Below, piece by piece: positions 5,815 to 12,363 of a stretch of 32,930 nt of DNA. The translations under genes and the position numbers were made by a program. The DNA is from a virus. Each line of letters begins with the position of its first letter. Within the stretch, counting starts at the first letter, position 1. The stretch covers positions 1-32,930 of the IMG/VR virus record IMGVR_UViG_3300044634_000093; one strand, given 5' to 3'. The notes under the pieces were generated by a model. That model saw nothing but the letters and a program-made list of their open reading frames with translations, made no database searches and was not told the origin of the DNA.

Positions 5815-7366
5815 TTAAAAAGACAAAAGGCATTGGCGCCATATCATCTTCATCGCTAAACGTGTCTCTTAGCTCGTTATACGTAACTTCATCATATTGT
5901 GCTACTTCTTGTGTAATACGAACAACTAACAATAGCGCCATAACTAAGTCATCTGTTTCGCCATCTTTTGCAGCAAACCCACTACCACGAGCAACGAATG
6001 TTTTTAACTCACGTAGCAATGCACTACTTGCAATTTCAATACGTTCGCTTTCTACCCAAGTTTTTAGTTTACTACATGCGCTGAGTTTTGACTTGTTAGT
6101 AGTTGTAAAGCCTTTTCTGTAGCGTCTGCCTAAGTTGTTACCTTTGGGTTGACTTAGGAATGTTCCGGGGATGTTTTCTTCGCCCATTTCTTCGATAACA
6201 ACAAGTGCTGCTTCACCTAGTGTGTTGTTTTCAACACTCCAGTATATTTCTGCCTCAGGTGCTTCATCTTTTATTTGTTGCAGCATACCTTTGAGTATTC
6301 TAATTTGCTCAGTAACTGTGGTCTTGTTATGTTTCCACTCTGCTACTTGTTTCATGTTAGGCAGTTCAAATATTTGTATTGCAGCATTGTCGCCGCCTGT
6401 GCCTAAACTAGGATCAAGTCCTGCAATATATGTTTTTGTTCTATCAACATTCTTGTACCATCTAACTTGACCTGTGCGTTTCCAAGGTTCTCTAGATTCC
6501 ATAATGTTGAGTTTTAGACTGTTAATAAGTGTTTCGTCTGCAGTGATGAATTCACAGCCGTGTTCACGACGGAATCTTTCTTCGCCAATTTTACCTTGTT
6601 CTTCTGCTGCCCATTTTGCATCTCTGTCTGGGTGTTCACGCCAATCAACAAGTATGCTTTTAAATCCGTTGATACCAACTTCAGTTTCGTTGCCATACTC
6701 GTCTTGTGTTTTGTTTGCTTGTTTCCAAATTTGTGCAAATTGATCGTTGTCCTGGCTTGGTGTTGATGTAATAAAGCATTTACCACCAGTTGACAATGTT
6801 GGACTTATTGATGTCCAAAATTCACTTGCCACACGTGGAGGTACGAACGCAAATTCGTCTAAGTAAACCAGCGTAATACTCATACCACGACCAGTATTTT
6901 CTGTAGTTGCTTGTGCTACAATACGTGAGCCGTTGTCAAACTCTAAACTACCTTTGTTATATGCAGTTGCACCTGCACGAATGTGATCTGGACACATTTC
7001 ATACATATAACGAACACGTTGCATGATTTCCTGTGCGCCACTGTATTTGTGCGCTGCGATAAGGATAACGCTGTCTGGTTTAAACATTGCATACCATAAC
7101 AAGTATGCTGCTGCACAAGTAGACTTGCCCGTTTGTCTAGGTAGCATTGCTATGCTGTAGCGATAGTTGTGATACACATCAACTAAGCGGTCTTGATATC
7201 CGTATAGTTCAAACTTCAATCGCCCTTTGGTAGGGTGTTGGATGTAACAAAAGTTTTTAATAAAGTATTTTGGATCAACTGTGCAACGTGCAAGTTCTTG
7301 CAATTGAGTTGAAGTAAACTTTTCTTTACTATATGGTTTTTTAACTAAATCTGTATTTGCTGCCAT
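5810..7366 (-). CDS. gp17: gp17 terminase large subunit
   Basis: The ATPase/nuclease motor that packages DNA into proheads and cuts concatemers. The 518-aa protein has the T4-type order: adenine-binding region, Walker A-like MLPRQTGKST (residues 74-83), Walker B TLVYLDE (165-171, D170 and E171) and coupling motif STPS (201-204). The RNase H-fold nuclease follows, with acidic residues D318 (AGLDPS), E379 (WSVEN) and D472/D473 (ETDDLVMALL), corresponding to the T4 triad. It is shorter than T4 gp17 (610 aa). The ATG at 7366 has no Shine-Dalgarno; instead a late box CATAAATA ends 5 nt upstream, which predicts transcription starting at the ATG itself. A terminator upstream insulates the gene. Confidence 0.96.
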   Translation of the reverse strand: MAANTDLVKKPYSKEKFTSTQLQELARCTVDPKYFIKNFCYIQHPTKGRLKFELYGYQDRLVDVYHNYRYSIAMLPRQTGKSTCAAAYLLWYAMFKPDSVILIAAHKYSGAQEIMQRVRYMYEMCPDHIRAGATAYNKGSLEFDNGSRIVAQATTENTGRGMSITLVYLDEFAFVPPRVASEFWTSISPTLSTGGKCFITSTPSQDNDQFAQIWKQANKTQDEYGNETEVGINGFKSILVDWREHPDRDAKWAAEEQGKIGEERFRREHGCEFITADETLINSLKLNIMESREPWKRTGQVRWYKNVDRTKTYIAGLDPSLGTGGDNAAIQIFELPNMKQVAEWKHNKTTVTEQIRILKGMLQQIKDEAPEAEIYWSVENNTLGEAALVVIEEMGEENIPGTFLSQPKGNNLGRRYRKGFTTTNKSKLSACSKLKTWVESERIEIASSALLRELKTFVARGSGFAAKDGETDDLVMALLLVVRITQEVAQYDEVTYNELRDTFSDEDDMAPMPFVFLT

Positions 7367-7371
7367 GTATG

Positions 7372-7379
7372 TATTTATG
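7372..7379 (-). promoter_or_regulatory. T4-type late promoter, leaderless geometry
   Basis: CATAAATA on the minus strand, followed by CATAC and then the gp17 ATG. T4 late RNA starts 6 nt past the last A of the box, which here is the A of the ATG. Confidence 0.65.
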
Positions 7380-7384
7380 ATAGA

Positions 7385-7418
7385 AAAGGGTTACATTTGC
7401 TCTGAAATGTAACCCTTT
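7385..7418 (-). terminator. Strong stem-loop terminator before gp17
   Basis: A perfect 14-bp inverted repeat (AAAGGGTTACATTT and its complement) around a 6-nt loop, ending in CCCTTTTCT on the minus strand. It closes the unit ending with the 123-aa gene. Its 3' edge is a few nt from the gp17 late box. Confidence 0.85.
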
Positions 7419-7429
7419 GTTGTAAACCC

Positions 7430-7801
7430 TTAAAGGCCTGCTAAAACTTTAAGGCTAGATAATTCGTTTGATTGTGGCATTGACCCGCTGCATTCGTCCA
7501 TCCCATGCATTGGGCAATGTTCGCCCTCCATGGTCATATTGCACTGATCACCTTCTTGCACTGATTCTTCTGGAGTTCCTGCGCCTGACATATGTGCCGA
7601 CATACCATATTCCGCATCATACATTGTTTCTAACAGTTCGGAAAATGCACCATCTATATCTTGCAGATAATTAATGTCGCCGCCAGCAGCAGCAACAGCT
7701 TGTGCAAACTTACCAGAAGGTCTAAACGCTGATCTTAAATTTTCAAGCTGATTTAATGCTTTTGCAAATGTATTATGTATCTTAGCTTCATTGTTAGCCA
7801 T
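7430..7801 (-). CDS. Probable head-interior protein (123 aa)
   Basis: The N-terminal half is helical (HNTFAKALNQLENLRSAF). The C-terminal half is rich in Met, Cys, His and acidic residues (DQCNMTMEGEHCPMHGMDEC) and might bind a metal. It ends in SSLKVLAGL, the same ending type as the neighbouring 539-aa protein (SYLKRLAGL). The start codon overlaps the stop of that gene as TAATG, so the two are translationally coupled. A terminator follows. Position between the small and large terminase genes suggests a head role, but the function is unknown. Confidence 0.75.
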   Translation of the reverse strand: MANNEAKIHNTFAKALNQLENLRSAFRPSGKFAQAVAAAGGDINYLQDIDGAFSELLETMYDAEYGMSAHMSGAGTPEESVQEGDQCNMTMEGEHCPMHGMDECSGSMPQSNELSSLKVLAGL

Positions 7802-9420
7802 TATAGACCTGCCAATCTTTTTAGATACGAAATTGATTCGCTTACTTTTTCTTTATCTTTAAGTGCTTTTTTCATTGGCTCTTTTTTGTTGCCGTCTTTG
7901 TCCATGTCTAGGAAGTCTGGCTTTGCAGCTTCATTTGTTGATTCACTTGCACTCCAGTTACCAACTTTTTTAAGTTCGGGGCTGTTCCATTTCATAGCTG
8001 GTTCGCCTTTGATATTAGTTTGGTATGGTTTGCCGTTCCACATAAACGTACCGCCAGCACCGCCTGCCGCTTTACGAGCTGCACGGAATGCATCTTTAAA
8101 TGATGCAGGCTGTGGCGGTGCTTTAGGCATAGCTGCTGCCGGACCTTCTGGTCTTGCTCCGCCGGGAGTTGCTCTTGGCATAGCTGCTGCCGGACCTTCT
8201 GGTCTTGCTCCGCCGGGAGTTGCTCTTGGCATTCCTGCTGCTGGACCTTCTGGTCTTGCTCCGCCAACATTTGGGCGGCTAACAGGCGGTGTAATGGTTG
8301 CTGACTTGTCGCCAATTCTTGGAGTATTTGGCGCTAGCCCACGACCCTTCATTCCAAAATCTGGAGCAGCAGGCATTCCAGCAGCTGGACCTTCTGGTCT
8401 TGCTCCGCCTGGTAAACTAGGCTTAACTTTTTTAATTGCAACATCACCGGGAGCACCACTATCACCAGGAGACCATGGTGCTCGCTCTAGACCTTTAATA
8501 CCACTGCCAGCGGGCTGTCGCATCAAATTATCGCTGCCAGTAGTTTGGCGTAACTGCGGCATAATATCGCCTAGTGATTTAGCTATATTATTTTTAAATG
8601 ATGTTACTCCGGTTGTATTCATTCCAAATTTACCGCCACTAATACCGCCGCCAATGCCACCAGCTTCGTTAAGAAGTTGTCCGGAATTTTTTAGAACTCT
8701 ATTCAACTCTGAGATATAACTTTCGTTAATGCTTTCATTCATACCTGTTTCATCTTTTGCAAACTGGTCCCAATTAAAAGTGTTATTTCTAAATGTGCCT
8801 GTTGCACCAGTGTCATCTGTAATGCTCATACCTTCGGGATTTAGATTATGCTTCATAGCAAGTTCAACAAACTTATCTGCTAATGGGTTACCGGTCGTAT
8901 TGGCTCCGAAGTAACCATTCCAATCTTCTATTTTTTCGCCGTTTTTGTACAGTGTAATCATACCAAAATCTTCGCTATAGTCATATTCTATTGCAGCATA
9001 AGTGCTTGGCATTGCCTCATCTGATGCTTCATCAATACCTTTAGCAATTTTGTGTGCTTTGTTAATGGTTGATTTTTTAAGCGGCGGCTTATCACCAGTA
9101 GTTTTCATTGCCGACGCCATACCAATTGCATATGGGTTTTTTGCTTTTTCTGCAGTATACGCTTCGTATGATTCTAAAACGTCGTCCACGCTATAATCTG
9201 GGTAAGTTGTTTCATCAACACTTACAGGCTGTCCTCTAGCTTTTAAGTAACGGCGTAAGCTAGTGTCGCTAACGCTACCTAAGTTACTTGGTCCATCTGG
9301 GAATATCTGCGGATCTGGTTTAGTATTAGCTTTGCCAGGTACGTCTTCTTCAACTTCTGCGTTAGCTGCTGGACTATGTACTGCCAATCCTGCTAATTTA
9401 AGTAGATTAATCAAATCCAT
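7801..9420 (-). CDS. Repeat-bearing virion/head protein (539 aa)
   Basis: The protein begins MDLINLLKLAGL and ends VSESISYLKRLAGL, with the LAGL motif at both ends. Residues roughly 145-235 form a mixed domain (FGMITLYKNGEKIEDWNGYF). LLNEAGG near residue 250 fits the T4 prohead-protease pattern (L/I)xE. A Pro/Gly/Ala linker with 17-residue repeats of GGARPEGPAAxMPRATP follows. Near the C-terminus DMDKDGNKKEPMKKA resembles a DxDxDG calcium-binding loop. I do not recognise the family. It is probably a late structural or internal head protein. AAGGTG precedes the ATG. The GC-rich repeat contrasts with the AT-rich surroundings. Confidence 0.8.
   Translation of the reverse strand: MDLINLLKLAGLAVHSPAANAEVEEDVPGKANTKPDPQIFPDGPSNLGSVSDTSLRRYLKARGQPVSVDETTYPDYSVDDVLESYEAYTAEKAKNPYAIGMASAMKTTGDKPPLKKSTINKAHKIAKGIDEASDEAMPSTYAAIEYDYSEDFGMITLYKNGEKIEDWNGYFGANTTGNPLADKFVELAMKHNLNPEGMSITDDTGATGTFRNNTFNWDQFAKDETGMNESINESYISELNRVLKNSGQLLNEAGGIGGGISGGKFGMNTTGVTSFKNNIAKSLGDIMPQLRQTTGSDNLMRQPAGSGIKGLERAPWSPGDSGAPGDVAIKKVKPSLPGGARPEGPAAGMPAAPDFGMKGRGLAPNTPRIGDKSATITPPVSRPNVGGARPEGPAAGMPRATPGGARPEGPAAAMPRATPGGARPEGPAAAMPKAPPQPASFKDAFRAARKAAGGAGGTFMWNGKPYQTNIKGEPAMKWNSPELKKVGNWSASESTNEAAKPDFLDMDKDGNKKEPMKKALKDKEKVSESISYLKRLAGL
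8110..8262. repeat. 51-bp tandem repeats coding 17-aa Pro/Ala-rich units
   Basis: Two adjacent 51-bp units (8161-8211 and 8212-8262) plus a partial, slightly diverged copy (8110-8160). A further isolated copy lies at about 8371-8415. Each codes for GGARPEGPAA plus a short variable tail. The unit length is a multiple of three, so gain or loss keeps the frame. Confidence 0.9.
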
Positions 9421-9421
9421 A

Positions 9422-9922
9422 TTATTTCACCTTATATTCTGTGTATTGCTCTGACTTAGGTAAATTTTTAATAAACTTAGCAACGAAGTCGTTACCAAAG
9501 TTATCTTCGTGTTTTACTTTGGGAGAGTCTTTATAATCTGCATCGGCAAGCACACTGGTTGGCTCAGTTTCTTTTTCTGGCTTCTCATTCCAAAATTCTT
9601 CGCTCTCTAGTTTGCTGTGAACTACAATTGATTGCATAGGAATGCCAGTTGCCTTAGCAACTTCTTCATGCATAATATTTGCAGTAATAGGTAATTTGGT
9701 TGTAATGTCGATAATGTAAACTTCTGCAGGACCAAACTCAGCAAAGCCGTAAGGTGACTTCTGCATGATAGTTTTCTTCGGAGTACTAACGTTCTCCACA
9801 TTGTATTTCAACAGATGTGTTTTCAATCTATTGAACTGATCGTCTGACATTTCAGTAACACAACGAACTCTAAATTCGTAAGTTTTATCAGATTCTGCCA
9901 AATAATGTTTTAAAGTTTTCAT
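9422..9922 (-). CDS. Probable internal head protein with capsid-targeting leader
   Basis: A 166-aa protein beginning MKTLKHYLAES. This matches the T4 capsid-targeting leader of internal proteins (MKTYQEFIAEA in IPIII), including the gp21 protease pattern (L/I)xE, here LAE before S11. The mature part would begin SDKTYEFRVRCVTEM. It has a compact mixed domain with KTIMQKSPYGFAEFGPAEVYI and a charged C-terminal tail. It is probably packed into the prohead and trimmed at E10; the function of the mature protein is not recognised. AAGGA lies 12 nt before the ATG, and a late box (9945-9952) overlaps the end of gp16. The stop is 1 nt before the next gene's ATG region. Confidence 0.75.
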   Translation of the reverse strand: MKTLKHYLAESDKTYEFRVRCVTEMSDDQFNRLKTHLLKYNVENVSTPKKTIMQKSPYGFAEFGPAEVYIIDITTKLPITANIMHEEVAKATGIPMQSIVVHSKLESEEFWNEKPEKETEPTSVLADADYKDSPKVKHEDNFGNDFVAKFIKNLPKSEQYTEYKVK

Positions 9923-9944
9923 CTCGTATAATCCTTGTTATATT

Positions 9945-9952
9945 TATTTATC
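9945..9952 (-). promoter_or_regulatory. T4-type late promoter box
   Basis: GATAAATA on the minus strand, overlapping the gp16 stop and 22 nt upstream of the 166-aa gene. A second AATAAATA overlaps it directly downstream (9941-9948). Confidence 0.55.
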
Positions 9953-10469
9953 ACACGTTGCTGGATTTCATTCTGTCGATAACCGCATTGATTAAACTAT
10001 TTCTATCTTCAAATTCTTCTGCTTTGCCTTCATATGGCTCATCTTTTTCTTCTTTTAGTGCTGCATCCACTTTACGGGTATCTAGATCAAGTTTTGCTTT
10101 ACGCATCTGTAACTCGATCATTTTTAACTTTTTATCCATCTTTGCAGTTTTAGCAGCAATAGCATTTGTCATCATCTTACCAGCAACATCAAATACTGCT
10201 GCTGCATTTCTGTCATCAACATTTGCGCCCAAGTCCATTAATGTTTTGAATGCTTCCATTGCTTTTGCAGCATAATTGTCCATATCTTTATCATGTGTTT
10301 CCATATCACGCACTTGTGGCAATGCAGCATCAATCTTATCTGCATCAGCAAGTGTGCTTTGTAGCTTGTACAAGTCAAACCCAGTTTCATCTTCGTGGAT
10401 CGGAGCATCTATTTCTTCTTCAGCAGTTGCTGGCGGTAAGTCAAATATTTCTTCTATTTTTCTGCTCAT
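9951..10469 (-). CDS. gp16: gp16-like terminase small subunit
   Basis: The small terminase recognises DNA for packaging and stimulates gp17. The 172-aa product matches T4 gp16 in size (164 aa) and layout. The N-terminus is acidic and starts MSRKIEEIFDLPPA (T4: NLFNLPHAS). A central helical pair follows, with DDRNAAAVFDVAGKMMTNAI (T4: SDHPRAYEVVGQLIKTVTD). Next is a long charged coiled coil (AKMDKKLKMIELQMRKAKLD), then an acidic tail. The ATG overlaps the gp4 stop (ATGA), so it is translationally coupled. Recognition rests on pattern, not an alignment. Confidence 0.75.
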   Translation of the reverse strand: MSRKIEEIFDLPPATAEEEIDAPIHEDETGFDLYKLQSTLADADKIDAALPQVRDMETHDKDMDNYAAKAMEAFKTLMDLGANVDDRNAAAVFDVAGKMMTNAIAAKTAKMDKKLKMIELQMRKAKLDLDTRKVDAALKEEKDEPYEGKAEEFEDRNSLINAVIDRMKSSNV

Positions 10470-10903
10470 TTTCGTTTTCCTGGATTGTTGAATAATTCAT
10501 TTTCAGTGAGGACTCTAAATCCCACACCTTGCTTTTCTGCAAACATTTTTGCTGCTGACCATTTTGCTTCGTTAATAACTGCTGCTGCTTTTTGTTGCGG
10601 GCTGCGGGCTGCACCTAAGATTTGTCCTGCGGGCTTTATCTCAATGAACTCAGCTTTACGTACCCCGTTCTTATCTTCATATATCATAAAGAAGTCGGGA
10701 ACATAAACAGTTGATTTACGTGTTAGGGGATTAATGTAAGGGATGCGGTGGCTTTCGCTTGCCCATGCAACAATGTTTGGGTGGGCATCTAACACTCTCA
10801 TAAATTTCAATTCCCAACTGCTTCTGTATCTCGGAGAATGTTTTCCGATATACTTTGCGGGGTTTTTCATTTCGAATATACCTTGTTGATACTTACTTGT
10901 CAT
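10466..10903 (-). CDS. gp4: gp4 head completion protein
   Basis: In T4, gp4 (also called gp50/65) completes filled heads before tail joining and has a nuclease-like fold. The 145-aa product fits the family length. Its core is YRSSWELKFMRVLDAHPNIV, then YVPDFFMIYEDKNGV and KAEFIEIKP. The E in SSWE, the D in VPDF and the ExK in FIEIKP form a PD-(D/E)XK-type active site. It lies upstream of gp16, which it overlaps by 4 nt. The ATG at 10903 has no Shine-Dalgarno. GATAAATA ends 8 nt before it, which predicts a transcript with a leader of about 3 nt. Confidence 0.9.
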   Translation of the reverse strand: MTSKYQQGIFEMKNPAKYIGKHSPRYRSSWELKFMRVLDAHPNIVAWASESHRIPYINPLTRKSTVYVPDFFMIYEDKNGVRKAEFIEIKPAGQILGAARSPQQKAAAVINEAKWSAAKMFAEKQGVGFRVLTENELFNNPGKRK

Positions 10904-10911
10904 TATATAGG

Positions 10912-10919
10912 TATTTATC
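10912..10919 (-). promoter_or_regulatory. T4-type late promoter, near-leaderless geometry
   Basis: GATAAATA on the minus strand, then CCTATATA and the gp4 ATG. With T4 late start-site spacing the RNA would begin 3 nt before the ATG. Confidence 0.6.
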
Positions 10920-10929
10920 GAAATGTAAT

Positions 10930-11664
10930 TTACGGAGTAAAGTTACTTGGCGTAAGATTTGTTGGAGTAGTTGGTATTATGGGATCATTAGTTGTTATCG
11001 TAGGCTCAACTGTGCTATCATTACCTGATTGGAGATTAACGTATTCTGGTTGAAATTGAACACTCCAAACAATCGGATCGCTCGAACTGTAGTCTAATCT
11101 GTCATGATTTATATTTGTAATCATACAGTTATACATAGATATTACACGTCCACTATTTGCAGTATCTACACTTATTATTCTTATGGAAGGGAAGAAATAT
11201 CGTTGTGCTGATGGAACTGTTCTTGCACCAAACACGCCAGCTATGCCTTGTGTAATTGTATCATACGATGCGATTGCATCTTCGGATATGCTATGTCCGT
11301 GGAAATAGTGTTGTGCATATGCTTGCATCAAATCCTGAAACTGATTATCTTTAGTATCGTAGAAGGTAATAGTAGCAGGTGTTATTTCTGATCTAGTCGG
11401 AACCCAGCGTAATCTGTTATATTGATTAGTTTTAACTAAGTTGTATTGGTAGTCGGGTAACGTAACACCTTGTACTCTGTGAAAGAAGAATTGTCTACCG
11501 TAGCTTTCGGCACGACCCAACTGTTGTGAAGGAATCGTTTCATTTATGGTAATCTCTACCATAAACTGAAATCTCTGCCTTGGTATTTTTGTCATTACTA
11601 TGTCATCAACACCGTAGTGTTCAGCAGCAGCATTATAGAAGCCAGTATTGTAAGTCAGTCCCAT
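10930..11664 (-). CDS. Tail tube-like virion protein (second gp19-type)
   Basis: A 244-aa protein directly downstream of the tube gene gp19. It has a similar beta-rich plan: an N-terminal strand with KIPRQRFQFMVEITIN, and the central HRVQGVTLPDYQYNLVKTNQ and TPATITFYDTKDNQFQDLM. These stretches recall the tube family (T4 gp19, gp48, gp54). The C-terminal 30 residues are Thr/Pro/Asn-rich (TTNDPIIPTTPTNLTPSNFTP) and probably disordered. It may form the tube base or a baseplate-tube junction; homology to gp54/gp48 is suspected, not shown. AAGG precedes the ATG and the gap to gp19 is 10 nt. Confidence 0.7.
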   Translation of the reverse strand: MGLTYNTGFYNAAAEHYGVDDIVMTKIPRQRFQFMVEITINETIPSQQLGRAESYGRQFFFHRVQGVTLPDYQYNLVKTNQYNRLRWVPTRSEITPATITFYDTKDNQFQDLMQAYAQHYFHGHSISEDAIASYDTITQGIAGVFGARTVPSAQRYFFPSIRIISVDTANSGRVISMYNCMITNINHDRLDYSSSDPIVWSVQFQPEYVNLQSGNDSTVEPTITTNDPIIPTTPTNLTPSNFTP

Positions 11665-11674
11665 TAGTTAAACC

Positions 11675-12268
11675 TTAGCTGCCTGTTGCGTTACTTGTAT
11701 TTTGCACTGGTGTGATACCTGTTAGTGTAGCATTGCCTGCGGCATCATAAATTTCTGCGTTATCATACTTAAGAGTAACAGTCATAGTAATTTGATCATT
11801 TGTGGCGTAGTTCACATCGCCATATGTTACACCACTAATATAGCAACCTGACAATTCATAAGTATCTAAAATACCCGGAGTTGGACTTGCACCGTCTAGT
11901 GTTTCTACTTTTACAGTAAACTTGTACCCTGAACCTGAACGTGATGAACTTTGGTTAGCATGATCGACTTGACGATTTAATTGTTGGTTTATTTCTTTCA
12001 TTACAGCACTATCAACATCGTCTCTTAGTATGATAGTAACATCACCCCAAGTATGCTTTCCTGCTAAGTAAATTCTGCTGTTGTATGCTTCTAATGTTAT
12101 CGGATCATGTGTTAGTGACGGGCGGGCAGCACTTACTACACTGCGAGTAGGTGTAGCTGAAAAGCCGTCGCCGATGAATGTTACACGGAATCTGTATTGT
12201 AGTTTTGGCATGATTGTTGTGGTATTACCTGTGTTATCAGGAACGCCTAGTGTTGTTAATACTGCCAT
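11675..12268 (-). CDS. gp19: gp19 tail tube protein
   Basis: The subunit of the inner tail tube through which DNA passes. The 197-aa product (T4 gp19 163 aa) has the typical N-terminus (LQYRFRVTFIGDGF), then RSVVSAARPSLTHDPITLEAYNSRIYLAGKHTWGDV. A tail-tube loop (VTIILRDDVDSAV) and the C-terminal strands (LDTYELSGCYISGVTYGDV, QITMTVTLKYDNAEI) follow. Many marine T4-like tubes have this same LEAYNSR...KHTW signature. AGAGGAG precedes the ATG, and a CTAAATA box (12296-12303) lies upstream after the gp18 terminator, so it has its own late promoter. Confidence 0.92.
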   Translation of the reverse strand: MAVLTTLGVPDNTGNTTTIMPKLQYRFRVTFIGDGFSATPTRSVVSAARPSLTHDPITLEAYNSRIYLAGKHTWGDVTIILRDDVDSAVMKEINQQLNRQVDHANQSSSRSGSGYKFTVKVETLDGASPTPGILDTYELSGCYISGVTYGDVNYATNDQITMTVTLKYDNAEIYDAAGNATLTGITPVQNTSNATGS

Positions 12269-12295
12269 CGAAATCTCCTCTTACTGGCTTATACA

Positions 12296-12303
12296 TATTT
12301 AGC
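12296..12303 (-). promoter_or_regulatory. Late promoter box (CTAAATA type) for gp19
   Basis: GCTAAATA on the minus strand, 27 nt upstream of the gp19 ATG and just past the gp18 terminator. The same CTAAATA variant precedes the gp14-like gene on the plus strand. Confidence 0.5.
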
Positions 12304-12314
12304 AAATTTTAGTC

Positions 12315-12343
12315 AAAAAAATGGGCGACCTGAGCCGCCCATT
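12315..12343 (-). terminator. Rho-independent terminator after gp18
   Basis: Minus strand AATGGGCG-GCTCAGGT-CGCCCATT followed by a run of seven T. A GC-rich stem and T tract make this a classic intrinsic terminator. The core GGGCGGC..CA.GTCGCCC is shared with the terminator behind gp32. Confidence 0.92.
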
Positions 12344-12363
12344 ATGTATTACGTTAATTTGTA

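Noticed and set aside
7775-8719. 314-codon plus-strand open frame rich in Pro, Ala and Gly
   Set aside because: It lies wholly antisense to the 539-aa gene and arises from the GC-rich repeats, which leave the opposite frame free of stops. It has no SD or promoter and an implausible composition.
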